Shown here: piece after piece, positions 27,011 to 35,479 of the stretch
Numbering within the stretch: position 1 is the first letter of the stretch
How the letters are laid out: each line of letters opens with the position of its first letter
Origin: Mesorhizobium wenxiniae
GTDB lineage: Bacteria > Pseudomonadota > Alphaproteobacteria > Rhizobiales > Rhizobiaceae
DNA: 64,000 bases
Assembly: GCF_002284535.1 (NCBI RefSeq)
Contig: NZ_NPKH01000011.1
Location: forward strand, 323,115-387,114
Direction of reading: 5' to 3'
Position numbers and translations under genes: made by a program
The notes under the pieces: generated by a model
Told to the model about the DNA's origin: nothing
Database searches by the model: none
The model's input: the letters and a program-made list of their open reading frames with translations, nothing else

Positions 27011-28551
27011 CACTTGACCCCGTTGCCCGCTGCGCGCCGCAACTGCGCCAGCGGCGGCCACGGATTGCTGGCCGGCGCAGCCGTGCCGCGGCGCGGATTG
27101 AGATATTCGCCGCCTTTGACGAGAATGTCATCGACGCTGCGGATCTCGGCTTCGTAGCCGCCGAGCCTGACATAGTCGTCGCGGCGCAGGGTGAACTCGA
27201 TCGGCGCGACCAGCGCCGGCGTCGGCACATAGCCGAAGGCGTTTTCCGGCACGCGGGTGACGTCGACCATCAGCGTGATGCCGCCGCCCGGCCAGACATA
27301 GACCGGCGCGCCGCCAACGGTCACATAAGTCGTCAGGCCTTGCACGGAGCGGGTCAGATTGACCGGGTTCTCAGTGACGCCGGCGCGCAGCGAGCCGCCG
27401 GCTCCGCCGACGAACAGCACGGTGCACAGCGCCGGCTCGCAATTGTCCTCGATCAGGCCGACAGACTTCTGCAGCCGCTCCGGGAACGGTTTCTGCACCG
27501 GCTTCAACTCGTCGTCGAGCTCGTAATAGGCGAACTGCTCTCCGGTGGTCGAGACCATCAGCAGCGACAGGCCCGGCCGCGCGCCCTTCTTCGCATTCCA
27601 TTCGCCTAGGATCGACAGCGGGTCGGAAATGCTGGTGCCGCCCCAGCCGAGGCCGGGTTCGGAGACCTTGAAATAGCGGCCCGGGGTCGAACGGCGGCCG
27701 ATGATTTTTATCCCCGTCTCCTGCCAGCCGAGCACCTTGCCTGCCTGATGCTCGGAGACGACGCCGGTGATGTGGTCGTCGACCACCACCACCTCGTCGA
27801 CCAGGCCGCGCCATTGGGTGGCGAACATGCCGATCGTGGCAGAGCCGCAGCCGACGCGCATGCGGTGTTCGAGCTTGCCGTCGATGACCGGCGGCTTGCC
27901 GGCTTCGACGATCACCGTGGCACCGCCATCGATAGCAAGTTCGACCGGCTTGCGGGTGCATAGATTAAGCAGCGCATCGCAGGTGGCGCGGCCTTCGGCT
28001 TTCGAGCCGCCGGTCAGATGATGCACGCCGCCGAGCGACAGCATCTGCGAACCGTATTCGCCTGTCGTGACATGGCCGATCTCCTCGCCTCCGGCACGCA
28101 CCGTCGCCGTTTCGGGGCCGATATGACGGTCGGTATCGATCTTCACCTTGACGCCGCAGTAGGAGAAGATGCCCTCGGTGACTACGGTGACGAGATCGAC
28201 GCCTTCGACCTGCTGGCCGACGATGAAAGGGGCCGGCTTGTAGTCGGGGTAGGTGGTGCCGGCGCCGATCGCGGTGACGAAGCGGCGGCCCGTGTTGACC
28301 AGTTCGCCGTCCCATTCTTCGCCCTCGGCGATAAACGGCACGACCGCGCCACCGGTCTCGGTCGCGTGGTCGAGGATGGTCAGCGGATCCATCCGCACGA
28401 TCCTGCCGCCGACATTGCCGTAGCGATCACAGGCGCCGGTACGGCCGTCTGATATGTAGCACATCACAGGGCAGGCATCGCAGCGGATCTTCTCCGCCAC
28501 CTGCTTCTCGCCGGGATCATGCGTTTCGAAGCGTTCGGCCAGCTCGCTCAT
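27010..28551 (-). CDS. 6-hydroxynicotinate reductase-like iron-sulfur protein
   Basis: A 513-residue protein resembling 6-hydroxynicotinate reductase (Hnr), which reduces 6-hydroxynicotinate to 6-oxo-1,4,5,6-tetrahydronicotinate in Eubacterium barkeri and in the Azorhizobium nicotinate route. An N-terminal cluster motif CDACPVMC (residues 24-31) followed by TGACDRYGN suggests a [4Fe-4S] site. Glycine-rich stretches (GWGGTSISDPL, VGGAGGSLRAGVTENPVNLTRSV) mark the core. The ATG overlaps the stop of the molybdenum hydroxylase gene (ATGA), which should make the substrate. The exact substrate is inferred; related N-heterocycles are possible. Confidence 0.82.
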   Translation of the reverse strand: MSELAERFETHDPGEKQVAEKIRCDACPVMCYISDGRTGACDRYGNVGGRIVRMDPLTILDHATETGGAVVPFIAEGEEWDGELVNTGRRFVTAIGAGTTYPDYKPAPFIVGQQVEGVDLVTVVTEGIFSYCGVKVKIDTDRHIGPETATVRAGGEEIGHVTTGEYGSQMLSLGGVHHLTGGSKAEGRATCDALLNLCTRKPVELAIDGGATVIVEAGKPPVIDGKLEHRMRVGCGSATIGMFATQWRGLVDEVVVVDDHITGVVSEHQAGKVLGWQETGIKIIGRRSTPGRYFKVSEPGLGWGGTSISDPLSILGEWNAKKGARPGLSLLMVSTTGEQFAYYELDDELKPVQKPFPERLQKSVGLIEDNCEPALCTVLFVGGAGGSLRAGVTENPVNLTRSVQGLTTYVTVGGAPVYVWPGGGITLMVDVTRVPENAFGYVPTPALVAPIEFTLRRDDYVRLGGYEAEIRSVDDILVKGGEYLNPRRGTAAPASNPWPPLAQLRRAAGNGVK

Positions 28552-31523
28552 CGGCGTGCCCCCTTGTCCCGTATCGCCGCGCGGATGCGGCTCGGCGTCG
28601 CCGGAATTTTGGTGACCAGGACACCGGTGGCATGACGGATGGCATTGAGTATCGCGGGCGCCGTCGGGATCAGCACGTGTTCGCCCAGACCCTTGGCGCC
28701 AAAGGGTCCTTCCGGATCCGGAATTTCGATCAGGATGGTCTCGATCGGCGGTACGTCGCCGATGGTCGGGATGAGATAGTCGTGCAGATTCTCGGTGCGG
28801 CCGGGGATGTATTCCTCCATCAGCGCCATGCCGATGCCTTGCGCGATGCCGCCCTCGATCTGGCCTTCGGCGAGCAGCGGATTGATCGCCTTGCCGACAT
28901 CATGCGCGGCGGTGATCTTGATCAGCTTCACCGTACCGAGCTTGAGGTCGACTTCCAGTTCGGCGATCTGTGCGCCGTAGCCGTAGACCGCGTAAGGCTT
29001 GCCCTGACCCTTGGTGTCGAGCGGCAATGTCGGCGGGTCGTAGCTTTCCTCGGCGCGGAAAACGAAGCCATCGGCATCGGCGTTCAGCGTTGACAAGTCG
29101 ATATGCCGGGTCGCTTCGCCCTCGCGGATGACCAGGCTTGCGCCGTCCAGAGCGATCACCGCCTTCTCCGACACGTTGGCAAAGCGCAGCATGGTCTCGC
29201 GCAAGGCGCGGCCGGCCTTTTCGGCGGCCTTGCCGGTCACGAAGGTCTGGCGCGAAGCGGACGTCTTGCCGGCGTCCGGCGTGATCGCCGTGTCGGCGCT
29301 TTTCAGCCGGAATTTTTCCAGCGGCAGGCCGAGCGCGTCGGCGCAGATCTGGGCAATGACCGTGTTCGAGCCTTGCCCGATGTCAACCGCACCCTGATGC
29401 AGGACGACATCGCCGGAGGCGGAGATGCCGACCCTGATGGTCGACGGATTGGGTAGCGAGGTGTTGCCGCAGCCATACCAGCAAGAGGCGACACCGACGC
29501 CGCGTTTTTTTGTGCTGCTGCCGGCGTTGAACAACTCGGCATCGACAAGGGCGCGCATCCAATGCGGCCGCAGCGCTTCAAGGCACTCGGCGATGCCGAC
29601 GCCCGATTCCAGCCTCTGGCCCGTAACCGTTTCGGAGCCGTTCCGAAGACAGTTTTTAAACCGAAAATCGAGCCGATCCAGCCCAAGCTTTTCGGCCAGC
29701 TCGTCATAGAGCGTCTCCTGCATGATCGTCGCCTGCGGCACGCCGAAGCCGCGGAAGGCGCCGGAGATCGGGCCGTTTGTGTGGATGGCGCGGCCTTCGG
29801 CGCGATAGTTCGGCGTTGCATAGGGACCGGAGGCATGCACCGGCACGCGGTTGGCGACGGTCGGACCCCAGCTCGCATAGGCGCCGGTGTTGAAATCGCC
29901 TGCAAAGACCATGCCGATGATGCGGCCATCGGCATCGGCGCCGATCGTCGCCTTCATCTCAGCGGGATGGCGCTTCGTGGTCGAGATCATCGATTCATTG
30001 CGGGTGTAGGCGAGTGCGGCCGGCCGGCCGGTCTTCATGGCGACTAGGCCGATGAGAGGCTGCAACGAGACATCGAGTTTCGAGCCGAAGCCGCCGCCGG
30101 TGGCGGTTGGCACGATGCGCACCTTGTCGACGGCAAGTGCAAGCACCTTTGCCACATCGTCGCGGTCCATGTACGGCGCCTGCGTGCAGGCGACGACGAC
30201 CAGCGTGTCGCCGTCCATATAGGCATGGCCGGCTTCCGGCTCGATATAGGCGTGCTCGACGTAGGACGTGTCGATGGCGCCGGAAACCGTGAAAGCCGCG
30301 CCGGCAAGCGCAGCTTCGGGGTCACCGCGCTCGACAAAGCCGGTGGTGAGCAGGTTTGCCGGCCTATTTTCGTGGATCAGTAGTGCGCCGCCGGCTTGCG
30401 CCTCGCAGGGCTGCAGAACGTGCGGCAACTCAGTCCAACGAACAGGGAAATCCGAAAGGTCGAGATCGAGCATGGCCTCGCGCTCACCGGCAACCAGCGC
30501 CACCGCCTCGCCGCGAAAGCGCGAAAAAACTTCGGCCAGCGCCGGCTGATCGGCAAAAGGCGCAATGACGCCGAAGCTGTTCTTTCCAGGAATGTCGGCA
30601 GCGGTGTAGACGCCGACGATGCCGGGATGAGCTTTTATCCAGGCGTCGAGATCGCCGAAAGCGAAGCGGGCATGATGATGCGGCGAGCGGACCACCTGCA
30701 CCGCCAGCGCATCGGCCGGAAAGGAATCGCCGCCGAATTTTTCACCGCCGGTGACTTTCGGCAGGCCGTCGAGCCTGATCGGCGACGAACCTACGGCGTG
30801 GCCTGAGATTGGCATCCTGCGGTCAAAGTCGAGATCCAGCCGCTTCGGTTGGTGCTGCCCCGCACCCTCACGCCGTGAAAGACGGGGAGAGGGGGACGCC
30901 GGCGCTGGAGCTTGTCCCTTCTCCCCGTCACTATACGGGGAGAAGGTGCCGGCAGGCGGATTGGGGGCAGCGCCGTCGGTCGAGAGTTCGCTCGCGAACC
31001 GTCCAGCATTCATCACCGCAGCGATGATCTTGCGGTAGCCGGTGCAGCGGCAGAGGACGCCGCCCAGTGCATCCTGTGTTTCAGCCTCGGTTGGGTTGGG
31101 CTTGCTGTCGAGAAGTGCGGTCGCCGCGATCAGCAGGCCGGGTGTGCAGATGCCACACTGCGCTGCGCCATGATCGAGGAACGAGGCCTGCAGCGCCGAT
31201 AATCTGCCGTTGGCGAGACCCTCGACGGTCGTCACCACGGTGCCAGCGGCAGAAGCCGCTGACATGAGGCAGGCGCAGACCGGTTCGCCATCGACAAGCA
31301 CCGTGCAAGCGCCGCAGTCGCCGGCGTCGCAGCCGACCTTGGTGCCGGTCAGGTGCAATTCGTCGCGCAGCACCGAAGAGAGACGGCGAACCGGCGGCAC
31401 GCAGACAGAAACGGCGGCGCCGTTGACCTTGAAAGCGATGTTGGCGCGTTCCATGCTCGTGCCAGGCTGAGCTCCGCTGATGCCAGGCTGAGCTTCGGTC
31501 ATGTCAGGTTGAGCTTGGTTCAT
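28548..31523 (-). CDS. Molybdenum hydroxylase: fused [2Fe-2S] and molybdopterin-binding subunits (xanthine dehydrogenase family)
   Basis: A 991-residue fusion. Residues 27-178 are the double [2Fe-2S] domain: cysteines 65, 70, 73 and 85 in GCDAGDCGACTV and VCAC, then CGICTPG and CRCTGY. Residues about 240-985 are the Mo-cofactor subunit with VTGGEKFGGDSF, GGGFGSKLD and the catalytic glutamate in FGAKGLGEHV. In this operon it probably hydroxylates nicotinate to 6-hydroxynicotinate, with electrons passing to the separate FAD subunit. The linker (about 183-226) is encoded by a palindromic repeat, and the first 21 residues by three 21-bp tandem repeats, so the Met at residue 24 could be the older start. 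Confidence 0.87.
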   Translation of the reverse strand: MNQAQPDMTEAQPGISGAQPGTSMERANIAFKVNGAAVSVCVPPVRRLSSVLRDELHLTGTKVGCDAGDCGACTVLVDGEPVCACLMSAASAAGTVVTTVEGLANGRLSALQASFLDHGAAQCGICTPGLLIAATALLDSKPNPTEAETQDALGGVLCRCTGYRKIIAAVMNAGRFASELSTDGAAPNPPAGTFSPYSDGEKGQAPAPASPSPRLSRREGAGQHQPKRLDLDFDRRMPISGHAVGSSPIRLDGLPKVTGGEKFGGDSFPADALAVQVVRSPHHHARFAFGDLDAWIKAHPGIVGVYTAADIPGKNSFGVIAPFADQPALAEVFSRFRGEAVALVAGEREAMLDLDLSDFPVRWTELPHVLQPCEAQAGGALLIHENRPANLLTTGFVERGDPEAALAGAAFTVSGAIDTSYVEHAYIEPEAGHAYMDGDTLVVVACTQAPYMDRDDVAKVLALAVDKVRIVPTATGGGFGSKLDVSLQPLIGLVAMKTGRPAALAYTRNESMISTTKRHPAEMKATIGADADGRIIGMVFAGDFNTGAYASWGPTVANRVPVHASGPYATPNYRAEGRAIHTNGPISGAFRGFGVPQATIMQETLYDELAEKLGLDRLDFRFKNCLRNGSETVTGQRLESGVGIAECLEALRPHWMRALVDAELFNAGSSTKKRGVGVASCWYGCGNTSLPNPSTIRVGISASGDVVLHQGAVDIGQGSNTVIAQICADALGLPLEKFRLKSADTAITPDAGKTSASRQTFVTGKAAEKAGRALRETMLRFANVSEKAVIALDGASLVIREGEATRHIDLSTLNADADGFVFRAEESYDPPTLPLDTKGQGKPYAVYGYGAQIAELEVDLKLGTVKLIKITAAHDVGKAINPLLAEGQIEGGIAQGIGMALMEEYIPGRTENLHDYLIPTIGDVPPIETILIEIPDPEGPFGAKGLGEHVLIPTAPAILNAIRHATGVLVTKIPATPSRIRAAIRDKGARR
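30854..30971. repeat. Palindromic repeat element within a coding sequence
   Basis: Terminal inverted repeats GCTGCCCC (30854-30861) and GGGGCAGC (30964-30971) bound two internal hairpins, one with arms CCTTCTCCCC (30917-30926) and GGGGAGAAGG (30937-30946). It matches the intergenic element at 25026-25078. It encodes the Pro/Ser/Gly-rich linker joining the iron-sulfur and molybdopterin domains. Confidence 0.78.
31460..31522. repeat. Three tandem 21-bp repeats
   Basis: Units at 31460-31480, 31481-31501 and 31502-31522 follow the pattern TGCCAGGCTGAGCTNCGNTNA with a few changes. On the minus strand they encode three 7-residue copies (MNQAQPD, MTEAQPG, ISGAQPG) at the N terminus of the molybdenum hydroxylase. 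Two of the units begin with a potential ATG start. Confidence 0.85.
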
Positions 31524-32383
31524 GCCGCCGCCACCGTTGCCGTAGGCATATGGCCCGCGGCATCTAGTACGGCGCGGACGACGATCTCACGCGCGGCGTC
31601 CAGCCGGTATTCGGCGCTGCCGCGGACATCGCCGATCGGCGACAGCTCGTCCATCGGTGCGGACCGGATCGCGGTGGCGAGAGCGTGGTCGACCGGGAGC
31701 CCCCGCAAGGCTGCTTCGACGCCCAAGAGACGCTTGGCGATAACGGAGCAGGAGCCGACGGCGACGGCAGCATTGCCGACGTTGCCGCCCTCAACGGTCA
31801 GGCGGGCGGCCGCCATGGCTATGGAAATGACGAGATAGCGACGCGCGCCGAGTTTTACGAAAGCCGACGCCCCGGTGGCCGCGTTTTTCGGCACGCGGAT
31901 GGCGGTGACCATTTCGCCCGGCTGCAGTTCCGTGCAGCGGTTTCCCAGGATGAACTTTTGCAGCGGCAGATGGCGGACCATCGCCGTCGAGCGCAGTTCG
32001 ACCTCGGCGTCGAGAATGAGCAGAGCCGGCACGCCATCGGCGGCCGGGGAGGCATTGCAGAGATTGCCGGCGATGGAGGCGACGTTCTGGATCTGCACGG
32101 ACCCGACTTCACGCGCCGCCTGCTTCAGCGCATCGAAAGCCGCCGGCAGCGGATGACGGACAAGATCAGTCCACGTCGTGCGCGCACCGATGACCCAATG
32201 GTCCTCGGTTTCGGCGATACCACGCAGCGCCGCCAGACCGTTGATGTCGAGGACATTCTCGCGGAAAGGCTTGGCCCCTTGTGCCGGGTAGAAATCGGTG
32301 CCGCCGGCAAGGATGCGCCACGAAGCCTCGCCAAGCAAAGCGAGAGCCTCGTCGACGGTGGTGGGTTTCGCGTAACGGATCAC
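31520..32383 (-). CDS. FAD-binding subunit of molybdenum hydroxylase (CoxM/XdhB type)
   Basis: About 287 residues, the medium subunit of xanthine-dehydrogenase-family enzymes. The FAD pyrophosphate-binding stretch is ILAGGTDFYP (about 25-34), followed by SVQIQNVASIAGNLCNASPAADG, the second FAD motif. CO-dehydrogenase flavoprotein C-terminal domain features follow from about 175. It carries electrons from the fused Fe-S/Mo protein encoded next, with which it overlaps by ATGA. The GTG at 32383 is preferred because GGAAGG precedes it; another GTG 12 codons upstream lacks a site. It is the first gene of the operon. Confidence 0.87.
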   Translation of the reverse strand: MIRYAKPTTVDEALALLGEASWRILAGGTDFYPAQGAKPFRENVLDINGLAALRGIAETEDHWVIGARTTWTDLVRHPLPAAFDALKQAAREVGSVQIQNVASIAGNLCNASPAADGVPALLILDAEVELRSTAMVRHLPLQKFILGNRCTELQPGEMVTAIRVPKNAATGASAFVKLGARRYLVISIAMAAARLTVEGGNVGNAAVAVGSCSVIAKRLLGVEAALRGLPVDHALATAIRSAPMDELSPIGDVRGSAEYRLDAAREIVVRAVLDAAGHMPTATVAAA

Positions 32384-32687
32384 ACTGTGCCTTCCCAGAA
32401 ATAGGGATCCTTCCGGCACTCGGGCCGGTCAAATTCATTCGTATGCAAATGATATCAAGCCGGCAAGATTTGTCAAAGCCAGAGTTTGGGGCCGCTCTCC
32501 GCCTCGGCGCGGCGGCATGCATTTTGTTATACCGTTGGAGGTTGACGCAGCCGGCCATCTGGTCGAGTTTCTCCATCCGGTCGCGTCAGCGGCATTTTCG
32601 GTGGAGCCTGGCTTCGAACACCGGATTCCACGTTTCGGCAGACTTCCGGTTCGGGTCATGCCTCCGGACAAACAAGAGGGAGGCTCC
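32384..32687. promoter_or_regulatory. Divergent promoter region with palindromic operator candidate
   Basis: About 300 bases separate the catabolic operon from pncA. An 18-base imperfect palindrome at 32435-32452 (TCATTCGTATGCAAATGA) has matching arms TCATT and AATGA around a GTATGC core, in an AT-rich stretch suitable for a promoter. It is a reasonable binding site for the MarR protein encoded at the end of the operon; this is inference. Confidence 0.5.
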
Positions 32688-33287
32688 ATGGCCGACGAAG
32701 CGCTTGTCATCATCGACCTGCAGAACGATTTCTGCCCGGGCGGCGCGCTGGCGGTGGCCGGCGGCGACGAGATCGTGCCGCTGGTCAACGACCTGATCCG
32801 GCGGACCGAACATGTCGTGCTGACGCAGGACTGGCATCCCGCCGGCCATTCGAGCTTTGCCTCCAGTCATCCCGGCAAGAAGCCGTTCGAGACGATCGAG
32901 ATGCCTTACGGCCAGCAGACGCTGTGGCCGGACCACTGCATCCAGGGCAGCCTAGGCTCGGACTTTCACTCCGGCCTCGCCTGGACCAAGGCCGAACTGG
33001 TCATCCGCAAGGGCTTCCGGCCGGCGATCGACAGCTATTCGGCCTTCTTCGAGAACGACCATACGACGCCGACCGGTCTTGCCGGCCATCTTAGGGAGCG
33101 CGGCATCGACACGCTGACCCTGGTTGGTCTCGCGACCGATTTCTGTGTCGGCTTTTCGGCGCTCGATGCGGTCAAGCAGGGCTTCCACACAACAGTGCGG
33201 CTCGACGCCTGCCGCGGCATCAATCTCAACGGGTCCGTCGAGACGATGCTGAATCGGATGCGCGATGCCGGCGTGACGCTGGCTTGA
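32688..33287 (+). CDS. pncA: Nicotinamidase
   Basis: PncA hydrolyses nicotinamide to nicotinate and ammonia. The 199-residue isochorismatase-fold protein has the catalytic triad Asp10 (VIIDLQNDF), Lys108 and Cys153 (LATDFCVGF), and metal ligands Asp48, His50 and His83 (QDWHPAGH and WPDHC). The start at 32688 follows GAGGGAGG. It is divergent from the nicotinate-type hydroxylase/reductase operon, so it probably feeds nicotinate into catabolism as well as NAD salvage through pncB nearby. Confidence 0.95.
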   Translation: MADEALVIIDLQNDFCPGGALAVAGGDEIVPLVNDLIRRTEHVVLTQDWHPAGHSSFASSHPGKKPFETIEMPYGQQTLWPDHCIQGSLGSDFHSGLAWTKAELVIRKGFRPAIDSYSAFFENDHTTPTGLAGHLRERGIDTLTLVGLATDFCVGFSALDAVKQGFHTTVRLDACRGINLNGSVETMLNRMRDAGVTLA

Positions 33288-33328
33288 ACATCACCAATCG
33301 CATTCGACACAATTCCAGAGGGGGCTTT

Positions 33329-34759
33329 ATGCGGTTTGCGGCGGCTTTGACGGCGGGCGCTGTGGTGGCAGCCGTAACCCTGCTTCCGGGAATAGCGCTT
33401 GCAGCCGAGGCCCACGAGTTGCCGGGCGAAACAATGTCGCTGTGGTGGACGCTGCCCTTTGCCGGCCTGCTTCTGTCGATCGCCACCGGGCCATTGCTCT
33501 TCCACCATGTCTGGGAGCACCACTATGGCAAGATCACCTTCTTCTGGGCGGCTCTTGCAGTCGTGCCACTGGCGGTAGCGTTCGGCATGCCTTCGGCCAC
33601 AGAGGCGGTACTGCATGCGCTGCTCACCGAATACATGTCGTTCATCATTCTTCTGTTTGCGCTGTTCACCATTTCGGGCGGCATCCTCGTCGCCGGCAAC
33701 ATCCACGGCACGCCGCTGGTAAATGCCGGACTGCTGTTGATCGGGGCAATGCTCGCCTCGGTCATCGGGACGACCGGCGCCTCGATGATCCTGATCCGGC
33801 CGGTCCTGCGCGCCAACGACAACCGGCCGTTCAACGCCCATGTCGTCATCTTCTTCATTTTCCTGGTGTCCAACATCGGCGGCTCGCTGACGCCGCTCGG
33901 CGATCCACCGCTGTTCGTCGGCTTTCTGCGCGGCGTCGATTTCTTCTGGACCACTGCGAATCTCTATCAGGAGACATTGTTCGTCGGCGGCTTGGTGCTG
34001 GCCGTCTTCCTGGCCTTGGACATCATCCTGCATCGCCGCGAGGCTGGCGCGCCGAAGATCAAGGATCCGACACCGGACACGAAGATACGCGTCCAAGGCC
34101 TGCCCAACGTCCCGCTGCTGGCCGGTGTGATCGGCGCGATCCTGCTTTCCGCGACTTGGAAGCCGGGCGTGGCTTTCTCCGTCCCGGGCGTGAGCCTCGA
34201 GTTGCAGAACCTCGTGCGCGACGCCGTCATCCTGGCGCTTGCCTTCCTTTCGCTCGGCGTCTCGCCCAAGAGCCACAGGCAGGCGAACAACTTCCACTGG
34301 GAGCCGATCGCCGAGGTGGCTAAACTATTTGCCGGCATCTTCATCTGCATCGTGCCGGTCATCGCCATTCTCAGGGCCGGCCCCGACGGCGCGCTGGCAC
34401 CGCTGGTCTCGCTTGTCAGCTCGCCGATGGGCGAGCCAAACGACCTCGCTTATTTCTGGATGACCGGAGCGCTGTCATCCTTCCTCGACAATGCGCCGAC
34501 CTATCTGGTGTTCTTCGAGCTCGCCGGCGGCGATCCACAGCATCTGATGACCACCTTCGCCTCCACGCTGGCGGCGATCTCGGCCGGCGCGGTGTTCATG
34601 GGCGCCAACACCTATATCGGCAATGCGCCGAACTTCATGGTCTACGCGATTGCCAGACATCGCGGCGTCAAGATGCCGGGCTTCTTCGGCTACATGGCAT
34701 GGTCGGGCGCGGTGCTGATCCCGATATTCCTGATCGCGGGTTTTCTGTTCTTTGGCTGA
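33329..34759 (+). CDS. NhaD/CitMHS-like ion transporter
   Basis: About 476 residues. An N-terminal signal-like helix ending AAEAHE precedes roughly 12 membrane segments. Conserved stretches are LLFHHVWEHHYGKI, GTTGASMILIRP, NIGGSLTPLGDPPLFVGFLRGVDF and MTGALSSFLDNAPTYLVF, typical of the sodium:proton antiporter / putative citrate transporter family (PF16980-like). Substrate assignment (Na+/H+ or an organic acid) is uncertain. An AGAGGGGG site sits four bases before the ATG at 33329. It starts 41 bases after pncA, so the two may be co-transcribed and it could move a pathway-related acid. Confidence 0.85.
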   Translation: MRFAAALTAGAVVAAVTLLPGIALAAEAHELPGETMSLWWTLPFAGLLLSIATGPLLFHHVWEHHYGKITFFWAALAVVPLAVAFGMPSATEAVLHALLTEYMSFIILLFALFTISGGILVAGNIHGTPLVNAGLLLIGAMLASVIGTTGASMILIRPVLRANDNRPFNAHVVIFFIFLVSNIGGSLTPLGDPPLFVGFLRGVDFFWTTANLYQETLFVGGLVLAVFLALDIILHRREAGAPKIKDPTPDTKIRVQGLPNVPLLAGVIGAILLSATWKPGVAFSVPGVSLELQNLVRDAVILALAFLSLGVSPKSHRQANNFHWEPIAEVAKLFAGIFICIVPVIAILRAGPDGALAPLVSLVSSPMGEPNDLAYFWMTGALSSFLDNAPTYLVFFELAGGDPQHLMTTFASTLAAISAGAVFMGANTYIGNAPNFMVYAIARHRGVKMPGFFGYMAWSGAVLIPIFLIAGFLFFG

Positions 34760-35479
34760 TCAACCCACGCCGACATAGCGGCGGACCGCCGACGGATCGG
34801 CGCGGAGCTCCTCGACATCGACGGTCTCGCGGTTGCGACCGTTCTCAATGAACGAGACCCGGTCGGCGACGGATAGCACGGCATCGACCCGCTGCTCGAC
34901 CAGAATCGTCGAGACGCCAAGATTGCGCAGCTTCGACACGGTCTCACGGATCCTGGCGATCATCGACGGCATCAGCCCTTCGGTCGGCTCGTCGAGTAGA
35001 AGCACCTGCGGTTCGAGACACAGGGCCCGCGCCATAGCCAGCATCTGCTGCTCGCCGCCCGACAGCGTGCCGGAGCGCTGTCTGAGCCGCTGGCGCAGCA
35101 GCGGAAAAAGGTCGAGCACGTTTTCGCGCGTCGTCTTGCCCTTGCCGCGGACCATCAGGCCGATCTCGATGTTTTCAGCCACCGTCATCTCGGCGAACAG
35201 CCGCCGGCCCTGCGGCACATAGGCGACGCCGGCCTTCGGCACGTCATGCGCCAGCAGGCCAGTCAACTCCTTGCCGTCGAGCCTGATCGAGCCGGCGTGT
35301 GAGGGAACGAGGCCCATGATCGCCTTCAGCGTCGTCGTCTTGCCGGCGCCGTTGCGGCCAAACAGGCAAAGCACCTCGCCCTTGTTCAACACGAGGTCGA
35401 GGCCGTAGAGCACCTGGACCTCGCCGTAGAAGCAGTCGAGCCCGGAGATGGTCAGTGCTTCAGACCGTATTTCAGTCAT
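34760..35479 (-). CDS. Branched-chain amino acid type ABC transporter ATPase (LivF-like)
   Basis: A 239-residue ATPase with Walker A GRNGAGKT (41-48), signature LSGGEQQ (about 140) and Walker B LLLDEPTEGL. It is the LivF-type subunit, last of the five-gene importer (binding protein, LivH, LivM, LivG, LivF). It overlaps livG by ATGA. It ends directly against the convergent antiporter gene with no space for a terminator. The substrate of the importer is not known; a pyridine or amide is possible given the neighbouring operon. Confidence 0.92.
   Translation of the reverse strand: MTEIRSEALTISGLDCFYGEVQVLYGLDLVLNKGEVLCLFGRNGAGKTTTLKAIMGLVPSHAGSIRLDGKELTGLLAHDVPKAGVAYVPQGRRLFAEMTVAENIEIGLMVRGKGKTTRENVLDLFPLLRQRLRQRSGTLSGGEQQMLAMARALCLEPQVLLLDEPTEGLMPSMIARIRETVSKLRNLGVSTILVEQRVDAVLSVADRVSFIENGRNRETVDVEELRADPSAVRRYVGVG

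Noticed and set aside
31460..31522. CRISPR-like array from the 21-bp direct repeats
   Set aside because: The repeats are contiguous without spacers, in frame with a protein, and only three copies.
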